Source of the DNA: Saprospiraceae bacterium
Lineage (GTDB): Bacteria > Bacteroidota > Bacteroidia > Chitinophagales > Saprospiraceae
Assembly: GCA_020437105.1 (NCBI GenBank)
Contig: JAGQWR010000013.1
Coordinates: 1 to 64,000, forward strand
Direction: 5' to 3'
Length of the DNA stretch: 64,000 nucleotides
Made by a program: the position numbers and the translations under genes. A model generated the notes under the pieces. That model searched no databases. It was not told the origin of the DNA and was given only the letters and a program-made list of their open reading frames with translations. This document shows, one piece after another, positions 18,960 to 27,398 of the stretch; position 1 is the first letter of the stretch; every line of letters starts with the position of its first letter.

Positions 18960-21380
18960 ATGAAATCATATAAACTTTGGAGGTATTGCCTTCCCGTTAT
19001 ACTGTTTTGTCTGCTTGGGCAGGCCAGCTGGTCTTCCAGCCACCGGGAGGCGCCACTTATCGCTGATGATCCACTTGCTGACAATGTTGACCTCTACGCA
19101 TTCCGCAGTCCGGATGCACCCGATATGATCACATTGATCGCAACATATGTACCGCTTCAATTACCTCATGGCGGACCGAATTATTATTCTTTTGGTGAAA
19201 ACATTCGCTACGAAATTCATATCGACAACGATACAGCAATTCCGGGCGATGAAATTACCTACCGATTTACGTTCACGATTACAAATGAAGATCCGACCAC
19301 CTTTTTTAATATTCGCCTGGGAGCACAAAACCAAAAGGTAACATATACCCTGGAGCGTAGCCTGGATGGCGGAATGACTTTTGATGTGATCGTAATGAAT
19401 GGCATTGTTCCACCAAACAATATTGGCCCTCGGTCAATTGGTTCTGCGGTTGGATTAAACACGACCTATGCTGCCCTGATGAATGCGTCTATCATGACAG
19501 CTTCCAGTGGCGAAAAGGTTTTTGCCGGTCCTGTTGACGATCCATTTTTTGTTGACCTTGGTGGAATTTTCGACCTGGGTGATGCGCCACGCCAAAACGG
19601 CACCGCGAAAGATGGTCTCGCTTGTTACAATGTAAGTGCACTCGCTATTCAGGTACCTATTTCGACTTTATTGAAAGCAGGTGCGCCAGCCATGCCGACC
19701 AGCATTCTGGATTCTGACTACGTGATTGGTGTATGGGCTTCTGCCAGTCGGCCACAAGTACGTACCCTGTCTGTAGATGGTGATCCAACTTACTCCGGCG
19801 ACTGGGTTCAGGTTTCCCGTTTGGGAATGCCTTTGACAAACGAAGCGGTTATTCCGATTGGAAGTAAAGATTACTGGAATGCCATTACGCCTTACGACGA
19901 ATTTACTGAAACCACCCTGGATGAATATTTCTACAATCCGGAATTGGCACTTTACATGGATGATGCGCTTTTTGGAACGGCAGTACCTGCTTTATCCGCC
20001 TTGCGTATTCAACGGAATTCACTACAAGCATTTGACTTCGGTAATTTACAAGACGGTCTGTATAGTCTGAAAGGCACCGCAGCAGTTGCCGGCACCGCAT
20101 TGGATGATGCCATTTTCGGTACCCTTTTATTGCCTGGCCCTGGCAAACCACGTTCGGTTGACCTTTGGCCGGCATTCCATACAGGTGTTCCAAATTTCCC
20201 GCCATATCAATTGGCAACCGGAAAAATGGGTAACCCGCTGGCTGTAGGTAAGCCTTTCGTAAACAACTTTTTACCGAATGGTGGCGATATGCTACGATTG
20301 AACATGGCCGTACCGCCAACTCAAAGAGACGACGTTAATTTTAGCTCTGAAGGATTAATTCAGGCAGCTGTACTCGGATTGACTACCTCCCCGTATGCAG
20401 ATAATGCAGACCTGGAATTCATTCCAAATATGGATGGTTTCCCGAACGGTCGCCGCCTGGAGGATGATGTAACACGTATTGAATTACAAGCAGTCAGTGG
20501 AGCCGTTTTAGCTGCAATTGGCCTGTGGTATGACGATTATATTGCCGGTGATCCAAACCCTGTAACGCAGGACCTGTTGGATGTGATTACCTACACCACT
20601 GGTGTTGAAGCAAATGACCAGCCTTTTACAAGTAGTTTCCCATACCTGGCACCACCACGTTCAGGTACAGGAGAATGCAGCGGCATGTTGGTAGATCTTG
20701 ACGGCGACGGAGTCGATAATGTAGTCGATAATTGTCCGTCAACCAGTAATCCAAGCCAAGCTGATAACGATGGTGATAATGTTGGCAACAAATGTGACAA
20801 CTGTCGTTTTGTAGCCAATACTGACCAACTGGATAGCGATGGTGACGGCATTGGTGATGCTTGTGATACCTGCCCGAATGATCCGGACAATGACATAGAC
20901 GGAGATGGTATTTGTGGCGATGTGGACAACTGTCCGTTTGTATCAAATGGCAACCAGGGAGACCGCGATGGTGATGGTGTAGGTAACCTATGCGATAACT
21001 GTCCGCTTACTTCAAACCCTGATCAGGCAGATATGGATGGCAACGGCATCGGTGATGCCTGCGACGGTCCGAATCTCAGTCCGGAAGATATTCAGTTCAT
21101 GGAGTTACTGGCAAACGGCCAGGAAGTCTTCCGGGATTTTGATCTTTTCCCGAACCCGACAAACGGAGCTGTTACGCTTCGGTTAGAAGGATTTGAAAAT
21201 TCAGTGTCTGTTGAAATTTATGACTGGACCGGCAGAACTGTTTACCAACAATCGGTAAACGTTCTTGGAAATCAAGCCATTAACCTTCAACTGACAGAAG
21301 CAGGAATTGGAAGGGGACTGTATGCAGTAGTTGTTCGCCAGGGCGACACGCTGCTCACTAAAAAACTAACAGTACAGTAA
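18960..21380 (+). CDS. Secreted DUF4331 protein, copy 2, with thrombospondin type 3 repeats and T9SS domain
   Basis: The start at 18960 (MKSYKLWRYCLPVILFCLLGQ) gives a good signal peptide and 806 residues; an ATG at 18939 is the alternative. Residues about 25-575 are DUF4331. Residues about 578-700 hold Ca-binding thrombospondin type 3 repeats (DLDGDGVDNVVDNCP, then DSDGDGIGDACDTCP, and others). The last 80 residues are a sorting domain (LFPNPTNGAVTLRL, ending KKLTVQ). It is a tandem duplicate of the preceding gene. TSP3 repeats commonly act as Ca-rigidified spacers, so this copy is probably displayed on the surface. Confidence 0.92.
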   Translation: MKSYKLWRYCLPVILFCLLGQASWSSSHREAPLIADDPLADNVDLYAFRSPDAPDMITLIATYVPLQLPHGGPNYYSFGENIRYEIHIDNDTAIPGDEITYRFTFTITNEDPTTFFNIRLGAQNQKVTYTLERSLDGGMTFDVIVMNGIVPPNNIGPRSIGSAVGLNTTYAALMNASIMTASSGEKVFAGPVDDPFFVDLGGIFDLGDAPRQNGTAKDGLACYNVSALAIQVPISTLLKAGAPAMPTSILDSDYVIGVWASASRPQVRTLSVDGDPTYSGDWVQVSRLGMPLTNEAVIPIGSKDYWNAITPYDEFTETTLDEYFYNPELALYMDDALFGTAVPALSALRIQRNSLQAFDFGNLQDGLYSLKGTAAVAGTALDDAIFGTLLLPGPGKPRSVDLWPAFHTGVPNFPPYQLATGKMGNPLAVGKPFVNNFLPNGGDMLRLNMAVPPTQRDDVNFSSEGLIQAAVLGLTTSPYADNADLEFIPNMDGFPNGRRLEDDVTRIELQAVSGAVLAAIGLWYDDYIAGDPNPVTQDLLDVITYTTGVEANDQPFTSSFPYLAPPRSGTGECSGMLVDLDGDGVDNVVDNCPSTSNPSQADNDGDNVGNKCDNCRFVANTDQLDSDGDGIGDACDTCPNDPDNDIDGDGICGDVDNCPFVSNGNQGDRDGDGVGNLCDNCPLTSNPDQADMDGNGIGDACDGPNLSPEDIQFMELLANGQEVFRDFDLFPNPTNGAVTLRLEGFENSVSVEIYDWTGRTVYQQSVNVLGNQAINLQLTEAGIGRGLYAVVVRQGDTLLTKKLTVQ

Positions 21381-21434
21381 CCCAAATTCGAGATTGAACT
21401 CGAACAAAGATTTTCTTTACAATTAGCTGGAATG

Positions 21435-21470
21435 TGCGCTGTCTTCTTAGGAAGGCAGCGTATTTTTTTT
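21435..21470 (+). terminator. Rho-independent terminator after the DUF4331 pair
   Basis: A 12-base stem (TGCGCTGTCTTC / GAAGGCAGCGTA, two G-U pairs) with a TTAG loop is followed by an eight-T run. It lies between the convergent DUF4331 and SPOR-like genes. Confidence 0.8.
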
Positions 21471-21897
21471 ATTCATACTTGACCATAAAAGGATGTGGCC
21501 GGGCAAATGCGCTTGGATATTTACCCTCCTTTTTAATTTTCTCCGCCGCTTCATAAGCTGTTTCGTAAGTGCGGTACATTTGGGTAGTGATCAAGATTGC
21601 TTCCACACCGATATCCGGATTTAACCACAGAGTCGTTCCACTTGGAAACTCTTCCGGAATCGTGTACATTTTTTCGAATCGGGCCAGCTGAATAATATAA
21701 TAGCGTTTTGCCTTGCCATCAGTTCCAAACGCAGGTGGTGGGGGCCCACTCGTGCCACTTCCCTTAGGGACATGCTTCTCAAGCTTGAAAGAATCTCCCT
21801 TTTCAGTAGAACTTCCTTGAATTTGAGCTTCTGCGGCGAAAGAAGAACCCAGGAGGTAAAAGATGCAACAAATGGAAAATTTCAAAGTCCTTCTCAT
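21469..21897 (-). CDS. Small secreted SPOR-like protein
   Basis: I choose the ATG at 21897 (or 21909). There the protein begins MRRTLKFSICCIFYLLGSSFAAEAQ, a signal peptide, giving 142 residues. A longer frame to 22098 has no signal and is unlikely. After a low-complexity Gly/Pro linker the C-terminal 80 residues (RYYIIQLARFEKM, TTQMYRTYETAYEAAEKIKKEG) look like a SPOR domain, which binds denuded peptidoglycan. The match is by eye and moderate. A near-consensus TATCTTTA box is found upstream at about 21930. It may be a periplasmic envelope protein. Confidence 0.6.
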   Translation of the reverse strand: MRRTLKFSICCIFYLLGSSFAAEAQIQGSSTEKGDSFKLEKHVPKGSGTSGPPPPAFGTDGKAKRYYIIQLARFEKMYTIPEEFPSGTTLWLNPDIGVEAILITTQMYRTYETAYEAAEKIKKEGKYPSAFARPHPFMVKYE

Positions 21898-22200
21898 TAT
21901 TAAAATCATTTGATTTGTTACCGATAAAGATAGTAGAAAATCTCTCTGGTCAAATATCGAAAGATTTTCCTCTATTTGACTTAAAACCAAAAACAGAGTA
22001 ACACTGTTCGGTCTGATTTTAACAAATAAGTTATTTAAGAATGCCTGCTGAGGTACCGGGAATTGAATTTTCATTCCAATGGAGGCTTTTTTAAACACCT
22101 TCTAAATTAAACTTTAGGAAAGTCAAATAGCTTGCCATCAAAATGCCTCAACTATAAAAGATCAATATTGACCGCTCGTATCTTTACAAAAAACAATACC

Positions 22201-23028
22201 ATGAAAACTAAAATTACCTGCTCCATTTTTATACTATCCTTTGCTTTCGCTACTGCTCTACAAGCCCAGGTTCTGGCCGGAGTTTCTACCGGACTGGAAT
22301 ACACTGCACTGACAATTGTACAATCGATGGCCTCTAATCCGGTAGATAACTATACCGTTTTTACAGATTCCGTTGATTTAAATGGAGACGACATTTATGA
22401 TTTAGCCTTTTCTTCAACACTGTCAAATGTGCCAGATTTTGGTGGAGCGGTGATCATGGTGCAATGTTTAAACGCACATACAGAGGTCATGTATGACAGC
22501 CTGAACCTTACCTATCTAAACATGGGCGATCCGATTGTAGCAGATTCCAGTTGGCTGACCAACTATAGCGCCTCCATTGCCTATCATTATTTTGGTTTTG
22601 CAGGAGAAACCTATGGCGGCAATTGGTTTCCGGAAGCAGAAGGGTATATGGGGTTTCGGTTTACGGAAGGAGCGAACACCCGCTACGGCTGGTTTCAACT
22701 CTTTGCTGCTGCAAATACGGAATCTGTTACACTTGAAGTCTATGGTTTTGCCATAGAGCCTATAATAAACAGCCTCACCACTTTAAACAGCAGCGCGATC
22801 CAGGTTTTTCCAAATCCGGTGCGTAGTGGCACCCTTTTTTACACCTGCGATCAGCAGCATATCCAAAGTATCCGCATCGTATCTGAAACGGGATCCGTTC
22901 AAAAATACTTCTCCAAAACATCCGGAAATGCATTGGATGTACAGGATTTAGCCACCGGTATTTACTACCTCCAAATTCTTTCTGATTCCGGGCAATGGGA
23001 TACTAAACCCATATTGATTTTGAATTAG
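22201..23028 (+). CDS. Secreted protein of unknown function with T9SS type A sorting domain
   Basis: The start at 22201 gives a signal peptide (MKTKITCSIFILSFAFATALQAQ) and 275 residues. The body has a DLNGDDIYDLAF stretch, resembling FG-GAP/Ca-binding loops, and aromatic-rich strands (WFPEAEGYMGFRFTEG), suggesting a beta-sandwich. The C-terminal 75 residues are a sorting domain (VFPNPVRSGTLFYTC, ATGIYYLQIL, ending KPILILN). No enzymatic motif is seen. It is a single-gene unit with an imperfect -7 box (TATCTTTA) at about 22170. Confidence 0.78.
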   Translation: MKTKITCSIFILSFAFATALQAQVLAGVSTGLEYTALTIVQSMASNPVDNYTVFTDSVDLNGDDIYDLAFSSTLSNVPDFGGAVIMVQCLNAHTEVMYDSLNLTYLNMGDPIVADSSWLTNYSASIAYHYFGFAGETYGGNWFPEAEGYMGFRFTEGANTRYGWFQLFAAANTESVTLEVYGFAIEPIINSLTTLNSSAIQVFPNPVRSGTLFYTCDQQHIQSIRIVSETGSVQKYFSKTSGNALDVQDLATGIYYLQILSDSGQWDTKPILILN

Positions 23029-23122
23029 CTTGTACTCCACCGGGCACATGAAAAGATCCAAATTTGTATTGGCCTCGTATGTATGCCGATACTTATTTCG
23101 ATCACCTTAAAAGAACAACTGT

Positions 23123-23452
23123 ATGAAAAACTTCCTGTTCCTGGTAGCAATTACTGTCGGTTTTGCGTTCGGTATGCCCCAATATTCAAGCCTCCAAGCC
23201 CAAGACCCGGTCACCTTTACCCTGCGAAACGGTTCTATGGAATCCATCCCTCTGAAAATTCCGGGTGTGATGAATCCCAACCTTTCTCCTATGTCAAATA
23301 GTGGTGTCATCCTGGATGTCGGACAAAAAATCTTTTTCTCCTACAAAGGCAAAAAAGAATTATTACTCCTGGTTACCTCCGATTTGGAAGGCCAGACCCT
23401 CCTGGTAAACAAGCTTATTAAAAAGCGGAAAGCCGAATTAGACTCGATCTAA
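23123..23452 (+). CDS. Small secreted protein of unknown function
   Basis: 109 residues with an N-terminal signal peptide (MKNFLFLVAITVGFAFG, cleavage probably near SLQAQ). The mature part is about 80 residues and predicted mostly beta, with a basic C-terminus (LIKKRKAELDSI). I recognise no family. It may be a small periplasmic protein and has no sorting domain. A 15-base perfect inverted repeat follows its stop codon and probably separates it from the MOSC operon. Confidence 0.6.
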   Translation: MKNFLFLVAITVGFAFGMPQYSSLQAQDPVTFTLRNGSMESIPLKIPGVMNPNLSPMSNSGVILDVGQKIFFSYKGKKELLLLVTSDLEGQTLLVNKLIKKRKAELDSI

Positions 23453-23463
23453 AACGCCCGTCA

Positions 23464-23511
23464 AATCCGTTAGATTCGGCATTTCTTCAGGAGTAACGAA
23501 TCTAACGGATT
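23464..23511. terminator. Inverted repeat upstream of the MOSC operon
   Basis: AATCCGTTAGATTCG (23464-23478) is the exact reverse complement of CGAATCTAACGGATT (23497-23511), with an 18-base spacer. It starts 12 bases after the preceding stop and ends four bases before the -7 box of the MOSC operon. There is no T-run, so it may be a terminator stem, an operator or a dispersed repeat. Confidence 0.5.
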
Positions 23512-23514
23512 CCC

Positions 23515-23522
23515 TACCTTTG
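23515..23522 (+). promoter_or_regulatory. -7 promoter box abutting the MOSC start codon
   Basis: TACCTTTG is a perfect TAnnTTTG match. Its last base lies only four bases before the ATG at 23527, so the transcript would be leaderless or nearly so. No good TTG is found 17-23 bases further upstream, so a -33 element is uncertain. Confidence 0.45.
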
Positions 23523-23526
23523 CCGC

Positions 23527-24018
23527 ATGGCATACATCATCAAAGAGCTTCAGAATACGATCCCGCAACGTGGCCGTATTCTACTGATTACCCGGCGTGC
23601 CGAACGGCGCGGCACAGTAGAAAGCCTCCCTCAAATCAGCATCAGTATAGAAAACGGACTTGAAGGTGATCACTATTCCGGAAAAAATAAAAAACGCCAG
23701 GTGACCCTCATCCAGGCAGAACACCTGGACGCCGTATCCAATTTACTCGGAAAAGAAATCGATCCGACCCTCACCCGACGAAATTTACTTGTTTCCGGTA
23801 TCAACCTCCTGGCATTTTCCGATCACAAATTTCAAATCGGTGATTCAGTGATCCTCGAAATGACCGGCCATTGCCACCCCTGTTCCCGAATGGAAGAAAA
23901 TCTGGGCCCGGGGGGATACCAGGCCATGCGCGGACATGGAGGCATAACCGCCCGCGTTATCCGGGGCGGAATAATTTCACAGGGAGATTCTATTTCCCTG
24001 CTCCCGAATCACGACTGA
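23527..24018 (+). CDS. MOSC-domain protein
   Basis: 163 residues, essentially one MOSC domain. The domain occurs in molybdenum-cofactor sulfurases and in YiiM/mARC-type Mo proteins, and binds sulfur or Moco through a conserved Cys. Here the motif is CHPCSRMEENLGPGGYQAMRGHGGITARV, split as CHPCSRMEENL and GHGGITARVI; RRNLLVSG is also typical. The protein is soluble and cytoplasmic. It is the first gene of a seven-gene rightward operon. Whether it handles Moco, sulfur or another ligand in this setting is unknown. Confidence 0.88.
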   Translation: MAYIIKELQNTIPQRGRILLITRRAERRGTVESLPQISISIENGLEGDHYSGKNKKRQVTLIQAEHLDAVSNLLGKEIDPTLTRRNLLVSGINLLAFSDHKFQIGDSVILEMTGHCHPCSRMEENLGPGGYQAMRGHGGITARVIRGGIISQGDSISLLPNHD

Positions 24019-24020
24019 AA

Positions 24021-25106
24021 TTGAATCCATTGACTCCTAAAACACACTCCGCAAAACCCTTTTGGCGTCAGCGACTGGAATGGGAATATTGGCCTTTATG
24101 GTTATCTAATGCGCCCTTGCTGTGTATCTGGATGTGGTTTGCCCTGCGCAGCCGCCACCCATTTTTTTTCACGACCGCCAATCCAGGCATTCAAACCGGC
24201 GGCTTGTTTAGCGAAAGCAAAATTCAAATACTACAAACCATTCCCCAAAGATACCTGCCCATAACACTCTTCCTCTCAAATCAGGAGCCCCTGGAACAGG
24301 TAGCAGAGAAAGTCCGGATAGCCGGATTATCTTTTCCGATTATTGCAAAACCAGATGTAGGTGAACGCGGATTGCTCGTTAAAATCATCCGGGATGAGTT
24401 GGAATTAATCGAGCATCTTAATGCCCACCCAATTGATTGGATACTTCAGGAATATATCTCCCTTCCGGTTGAAGCCAGCATTTTTTACTACCGCTTACCC
24501 GGCGCAAAAAAAGGAGAAATCACCTCGATCTGCCTAAAGGAGTTTCTACATTTTTCCGGCGACGGCAAAACCACTATCGGTGCATGGATGGCCGCTGATT
24601 TTCGGGCAAGCAAACAGTTAGACCGATTTAAAAAAGAACAACCGCAGCTGTTGGAGCAGGTTTTGCCTGTCGGCGAAAAGATCATACTCGAACCCATCGG
24701 CAACCATGTTCGCGGAACTACCTTTCTAAATGGGAATGACTGGATTAGCCCGGAATTGGAAACGGTGTTTGATCAACTGATCGATCAAATGCAGGATATG
24801 TTTTATGGCCGATTTGACCTCCGTTGCCAAAGTATGGAATTACTCCAAAAAGGACAGCAGTTTAAAGTACTGGAATTCAACGGAATAGGAGCAGAACCTG
24901 CCCACATTTACGATCCAAAAATTCCTATCCGGAAAAAATATTCGGAAATTTTCCGACATTGGAAAGTCATTTTTCAAATTTACCGCCTACAAAAAGCCCG
25001 GGGAGTCAAAGCAGAATCCTGGAGCGGCATGCTGAAATACTATCGAAATTATGCCCGATACATGCAGCAAATCCGAGCAGTAGCAAAAAATCAACTTCCA
25101 TCTTGA
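24021..25106 (+). CDS. ATP-grasp ligase (D-Ala-D-Ala ligase-like) with N-terminal hydrophobic region
   Basis: No in-frame ATG exists before the conserved N-terminal region (WEYWPLWLSNAPLLCIWMW), so translation probably begins at TTG 24021 or 24030, just after the MOSC stop. That gives about 360 residues. ATP-grasp features include IIAKPDVGERGLLVKII, DWILQEYISLPVEA, KEFLHFSGDGKTTI and the metal-binding GRFDLRCQ and VLEFNGIGAEPAHIYDP. Relatives in Bacteroidota are annotated as D-alanine-D-alanine ligase-like, but this is not the housekeeping Ddl because of its membrane-like N-terminus. Its substrate is unknown. It probably joins a carboxylate to an amine or thiol. Confidence 0.82.
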   Translation: MNPLTPKTHSAKPFWRQRLEWEYWPLWLSNAPLLCIWMWFALRSRHPFFFTTANPGIQTGGLFSESKIQILQTIPQRYLPITLFLSNQEPLEQVAEKVRIAGLSFPIIAKPDVGERGLLVKIIRDELELIEHLNAHPIDWILQEYISLPVEASIFYYRLPGAKKGEITSICLKEFLHFSGDGKTTIGAWMAADFRASKQLDRFKKEQPQLLEQVLPVGEKIILEPIGNHVRGTTFLNGNDWISPELETVFDQLIDQMQDMFYGRFDLRCQSMELLQKGQQFKVLEFNGIGAEPAHIYDPKIPIRKKYSEIFRHWKVIFQIYRLQKARGVKAESWSGMLKYYRNYARYMQQIRAVAKNQLPS

Positions 25107-25732
25107 GACCTATTTTATACTTTCTCACCGCCCTTGGAATCAGCTTCGTTGGCTCTATGCCTGCAGGAATGATTAACATGAGCGTTGCCGAAATGTCTAT
25201 CCGCCGCGGCCGCCCGGCTGGCATTCTCATGGCACTCGGAGCCGCTTTTGTGGAGTTCTTTCAAATTTTTGTAGCCATTAAATTTGCATCAATCATCAAC
25301 GGTAGCCCCGCCTTTGATATGACACTGAATGTGCTCGCTACAATCATCTTTGTCAGCCTGACGATCTATTATTTCTTTTACGCCAAACCCGTAAATCCGG
25401 GTCAGGGCGTGGACGTGCCAAAATACCGTACTTTTTTTCGCGGGATGGCTGTGAGCAGCCTCAATGTTTTAGTGTTTCCCTACTGGATCTTTATTAGTAC
25501 CTATCTCAATACCAACGATCTGCTCGACCTCAGTTATACCAACATAGCTATCTTTTCCCTTGGCGGAATGGCAGGCGGTTTTGGTCTCTTTGCCGTCTAT
25601 GCCTGTCTGGCAGATTTTATCATCAAACGATCCAAAAACGTAGCCTCTTACGTCAACAAGGTCATCGGAGCCCTTTTTCTGCTCCTGAGTGTTTATCAAT
25701 TTTATAGAATGATTCCACTCCTTTTTCGGTAA
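25103..25732 (+). CDS. LysE-family transporter
   Basis: The start is TTG at 25103, which overlaps the preceding TGA stop (TTGA), giving 209 residues. The frame's open part upstream is antisense-like and non-hydrophobic. About six membrane segments are seen. The N-terminal GISFVGSMPAGMINMSVAEMSIRRGRPAGI, read in two halves, matches the LysE/RhtB signature region. Family members export amino acids or similar small metabolites. Its place right after an ATP-grasp ligase suggests it could export the ligase product, but that is inference. Confidence 0.82.
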   Translation: MRPILYFLTALGISFVGSMPAGMINMSVAEMSIRRGRPAGILMALGAAFVEFFQIFVAIKFASIINGSPAFDMTLNVLATIIFVSLTIYYFFYAKPVNPGQGVDVPKYRTFFRGMAVSSLNVLVFPYWIFISTYLNTNDLLDLSYTNIAIFSLGGMAGGFGLFAVYACLADFIIKRSKNVASYVNKVIGALFLLLSVYQFYRMIPLLFR

Positions 25733-25741
25733 ATTAGCCAA

Positions 25742-25945
25742 ATGGAATTTGCTGTCACCGCCTTTTTGGCACTCCTCGGAATCTATGCCGGCATCGGAGT
25801 TTTATTTGCCTGCCTATTTCTCTGGAAAGGGATTGGAAAGATAGACCCGGATGCCTTAAACGCGTCTTTTGGACTCCGTCTTTTTCTTTTCCCGGGTAGC
25901 GTAGCTTTCTGGCCGGTTTTGTTAAAAAAATGGATCCAGGCATGA
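25742..25945 (+). CDS. Small two-helix membrane protein
   Basis: 67 residues starting MEFAVTAFLALLGIYAGIG. Two hydrophobic helices (residues 4-27 and about 44-60) flank a short loop with KIDPDALNASFG. It starts nine bases after the LysE stop and overlaps the next start by four bases (ATGA), which supports it as a real gene. The family is not recognised. It could be a small subunit or assembly factor for the membrane redox protein encoded two genes downstream. Confidence 0.7.
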   Translation: MEFAVTAFLALLGIYAGIGVLFACLFLWKGIGKIDPDALNASFGLRLFLFPGSVAFWPVLLKKWIQA

Positions 25946-26361
25946 AACCTTCTTTCCGAACAACGCATAAAGGCATCTGGCTTAGCCTGGCACTGGCCAT
26001 TCCAGTCCTGTTCTTTTTAGCGCTCCGGGCGATACCGGAAATCCCGATCAACCCGGAACTTTTACCCTATCCGGAAGGCTACTCTGGTGCAGAATCCCTG
26101 GCAGATGATGCAGTCGCAGAGGTCAAAGTAATTTGCCTGAATGCCAATAATCAGTGCCGCTTGTTGGTCTCGCTCAAACAGGCTTCCGCGGCTCCAAACA
26201 CCCTGCTTCGGCTTGGAGATGTCCGATTAGGTACGCTTGGATCCTTAAAAACCTACCAGTATGAGCTGCCGGAGACCTATTCCCCTTTCGGGAAAACCCT
26301 GGAATTTTTCGATCAGATAAACCAGAAAACCTGGCATTCAATCCAGCTAAAATCATTATGA
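25942..26361 (+). CDS. Membrane-anchored protein of unknown function
   Basis: Two starts are possible, at 25930 and 25942. I favour 25942 because its ATGA overlaps the stop of the preceding gene; the protein then has 139 residues. A basic N-terminus (MKPSFRTTHKG) leads to one membrane helix (residues about 11-29), then an extracytoplasmic beta-rich domain of about 100 residues. The domain has two Cys (VICLNANNQCRLLV) that could form a disulfide. The gene overlaps the Rieske gene by four bases. No known family. Confidence 0.7.
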   Translation: MKPSFRTTHKGIWLSLALAIPVLFFLALRAIPEIPINPELLPYPEGYSGAESLADDAVAEVKVICLNANNQCRLLVSLKQASAAPNTLLRLGDVRLGTLGSLKTYQYELPETYSPFGKTLEFFDQINQKTWHSIQLKSL

Positions 26362-27389
26362 GCGCTGATTATAAACCCATTCTCTGGAATCCGGAAAAAC
26401 GGAAATACGATCGGGCATTTTTACTCGGCTTAGGACTGTTTTTTATTGCTTTTGCCGCCATTAGCCTATTCGTACATCCGCAGATAACCGCCGAAACGCT
26501 CCTCATCCGGATGACCGCATCTGCTGCTTTCGTCCTGCTCCATCTGATCCTGATTATTGGTCCGCTGTACCGACTTGATCAACGTTTTTTACCGCTACTC
26601 TACAACAGGCGACACCTGGGAGTGACCATGTTTTTCCTGGCCCTTATCCACGCGGTGTTCAGCCTCATCCAGTTTCATGCACTGGGAGATGCACCTATTT
26701 TGGCATCCCTTTTTCTGGCAAATACAAACTACGGGATACTCCCGGCTTTCCCGTTTCAAATACTTGGGTTTTTTGCCTTAATTATTCTCTTTTTGATGGC
26801 TGCCAGTAGCCATGATTTCTGGCTAAAAAATCTGGGGCCATCGGTTTGGAAGGCTTTACACATGGGGGTTTATTTGGTTTATCTGCTCCTGTTTGCCCAT
26901 GTTTTATTGGGGGTGATTCAACTGGAACACGCCCCTGCTGTTCTGTTTTTATTGGGCTTTGGAGCTGTCAGTGTGACGAGTTTCCATCTACTGGCCGCCT
27001 TTCGGCGAAAGCCCCTAAAAAAAGCTGCTGCTGCTGCCTTAATCCCCGTTTGTCATGTAGATGAAATTCCCGAAAACCGGGCACGAATCATCCAGGTCGG
27101 AAAAGAAGAAATTGCCATCTTTAAGTATGAGGGAAAACTATCGGCGGTGCGCAACCAATGCAAACACCAGCACGGCCCCTTAGGCGAAGGCAAAATTGTA
27201 GCTGGTTGCATCACCTGTCCCTGGCATGGGTATCAATACCTCCCGGAGTCTGGTTGCTCACCACCACCATTCACCGAAAAGGTGGCTACCTATGCGCTTC
27301 AGGTAAATTCGCAGGGAATGGTTCTGGTAAACCCGAATCCATTCCCGGAAGGTACGCCCCTTCCACCTGCTTTAATCCCACCAAAATAA
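26358..27389 (+). CDS. Ferric-reductase-like transmembrane protein fused to a Rieske [2Fe-2S] domain
   Basis: 343 residues. Residues about 18-220 hold six membrane helices with paired His (RRHLGVTMFFLALIHAV and ALHMGVYLVYLLLFAH), the likely haem ligands of the ferric-reductase-like domain. Residues about 230-325 are a cytosolic-type Rieske domain, with C-x-H at CKHQH and C-x2-H at CPWHGYQY binding the 2Fe-2S cluster. Electrons probably pass between haem and the cluster across the inner membrane; donor and acceptor are unknown. It overlaps the upstream gene by four bases, and the downstream Cys-motif gene follows after nine bases. Confidence 0.88.
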   Translation: MSADYKPILWNPEKRKYDRAFLLGLGLFFIAFAAISLFVHPQITAETLLIRMTASAAFVLLHLILIIGPLYRLDQRFLPLLYNRRHLGVTMFFLALIHAVFSLIQFHALGDAPILASLFLANTNYGILPAFPFQILGFFALIILFLMAASSHDFWLKNLGPSVWKALHMGVYLVYLLLFAHVLLGVIQLEHAPAVLFLLGFGAVSVTSFHLLAAFRRKPLKKAAAAALIPVCHVDEIPENRARIIQVGKEEIAIFKYEGKLSAVRNQCKHQHGPLGEGKIVAGCITCPWHGYQYLPESGCSPPPFTEKVATYALQVNSQGMVLVNPNPFPEGTPLPPALIPPK

Positions 27390-27398
27390 GTACGAACC

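Noticed and set aside
23871..24018. Upstream 49 codons of the ATP-grasp frame
   Set aside because: They lie inside the MOSC gene in another frame and are Arg/Pro-rich; the homology starts after the MOSC stop.
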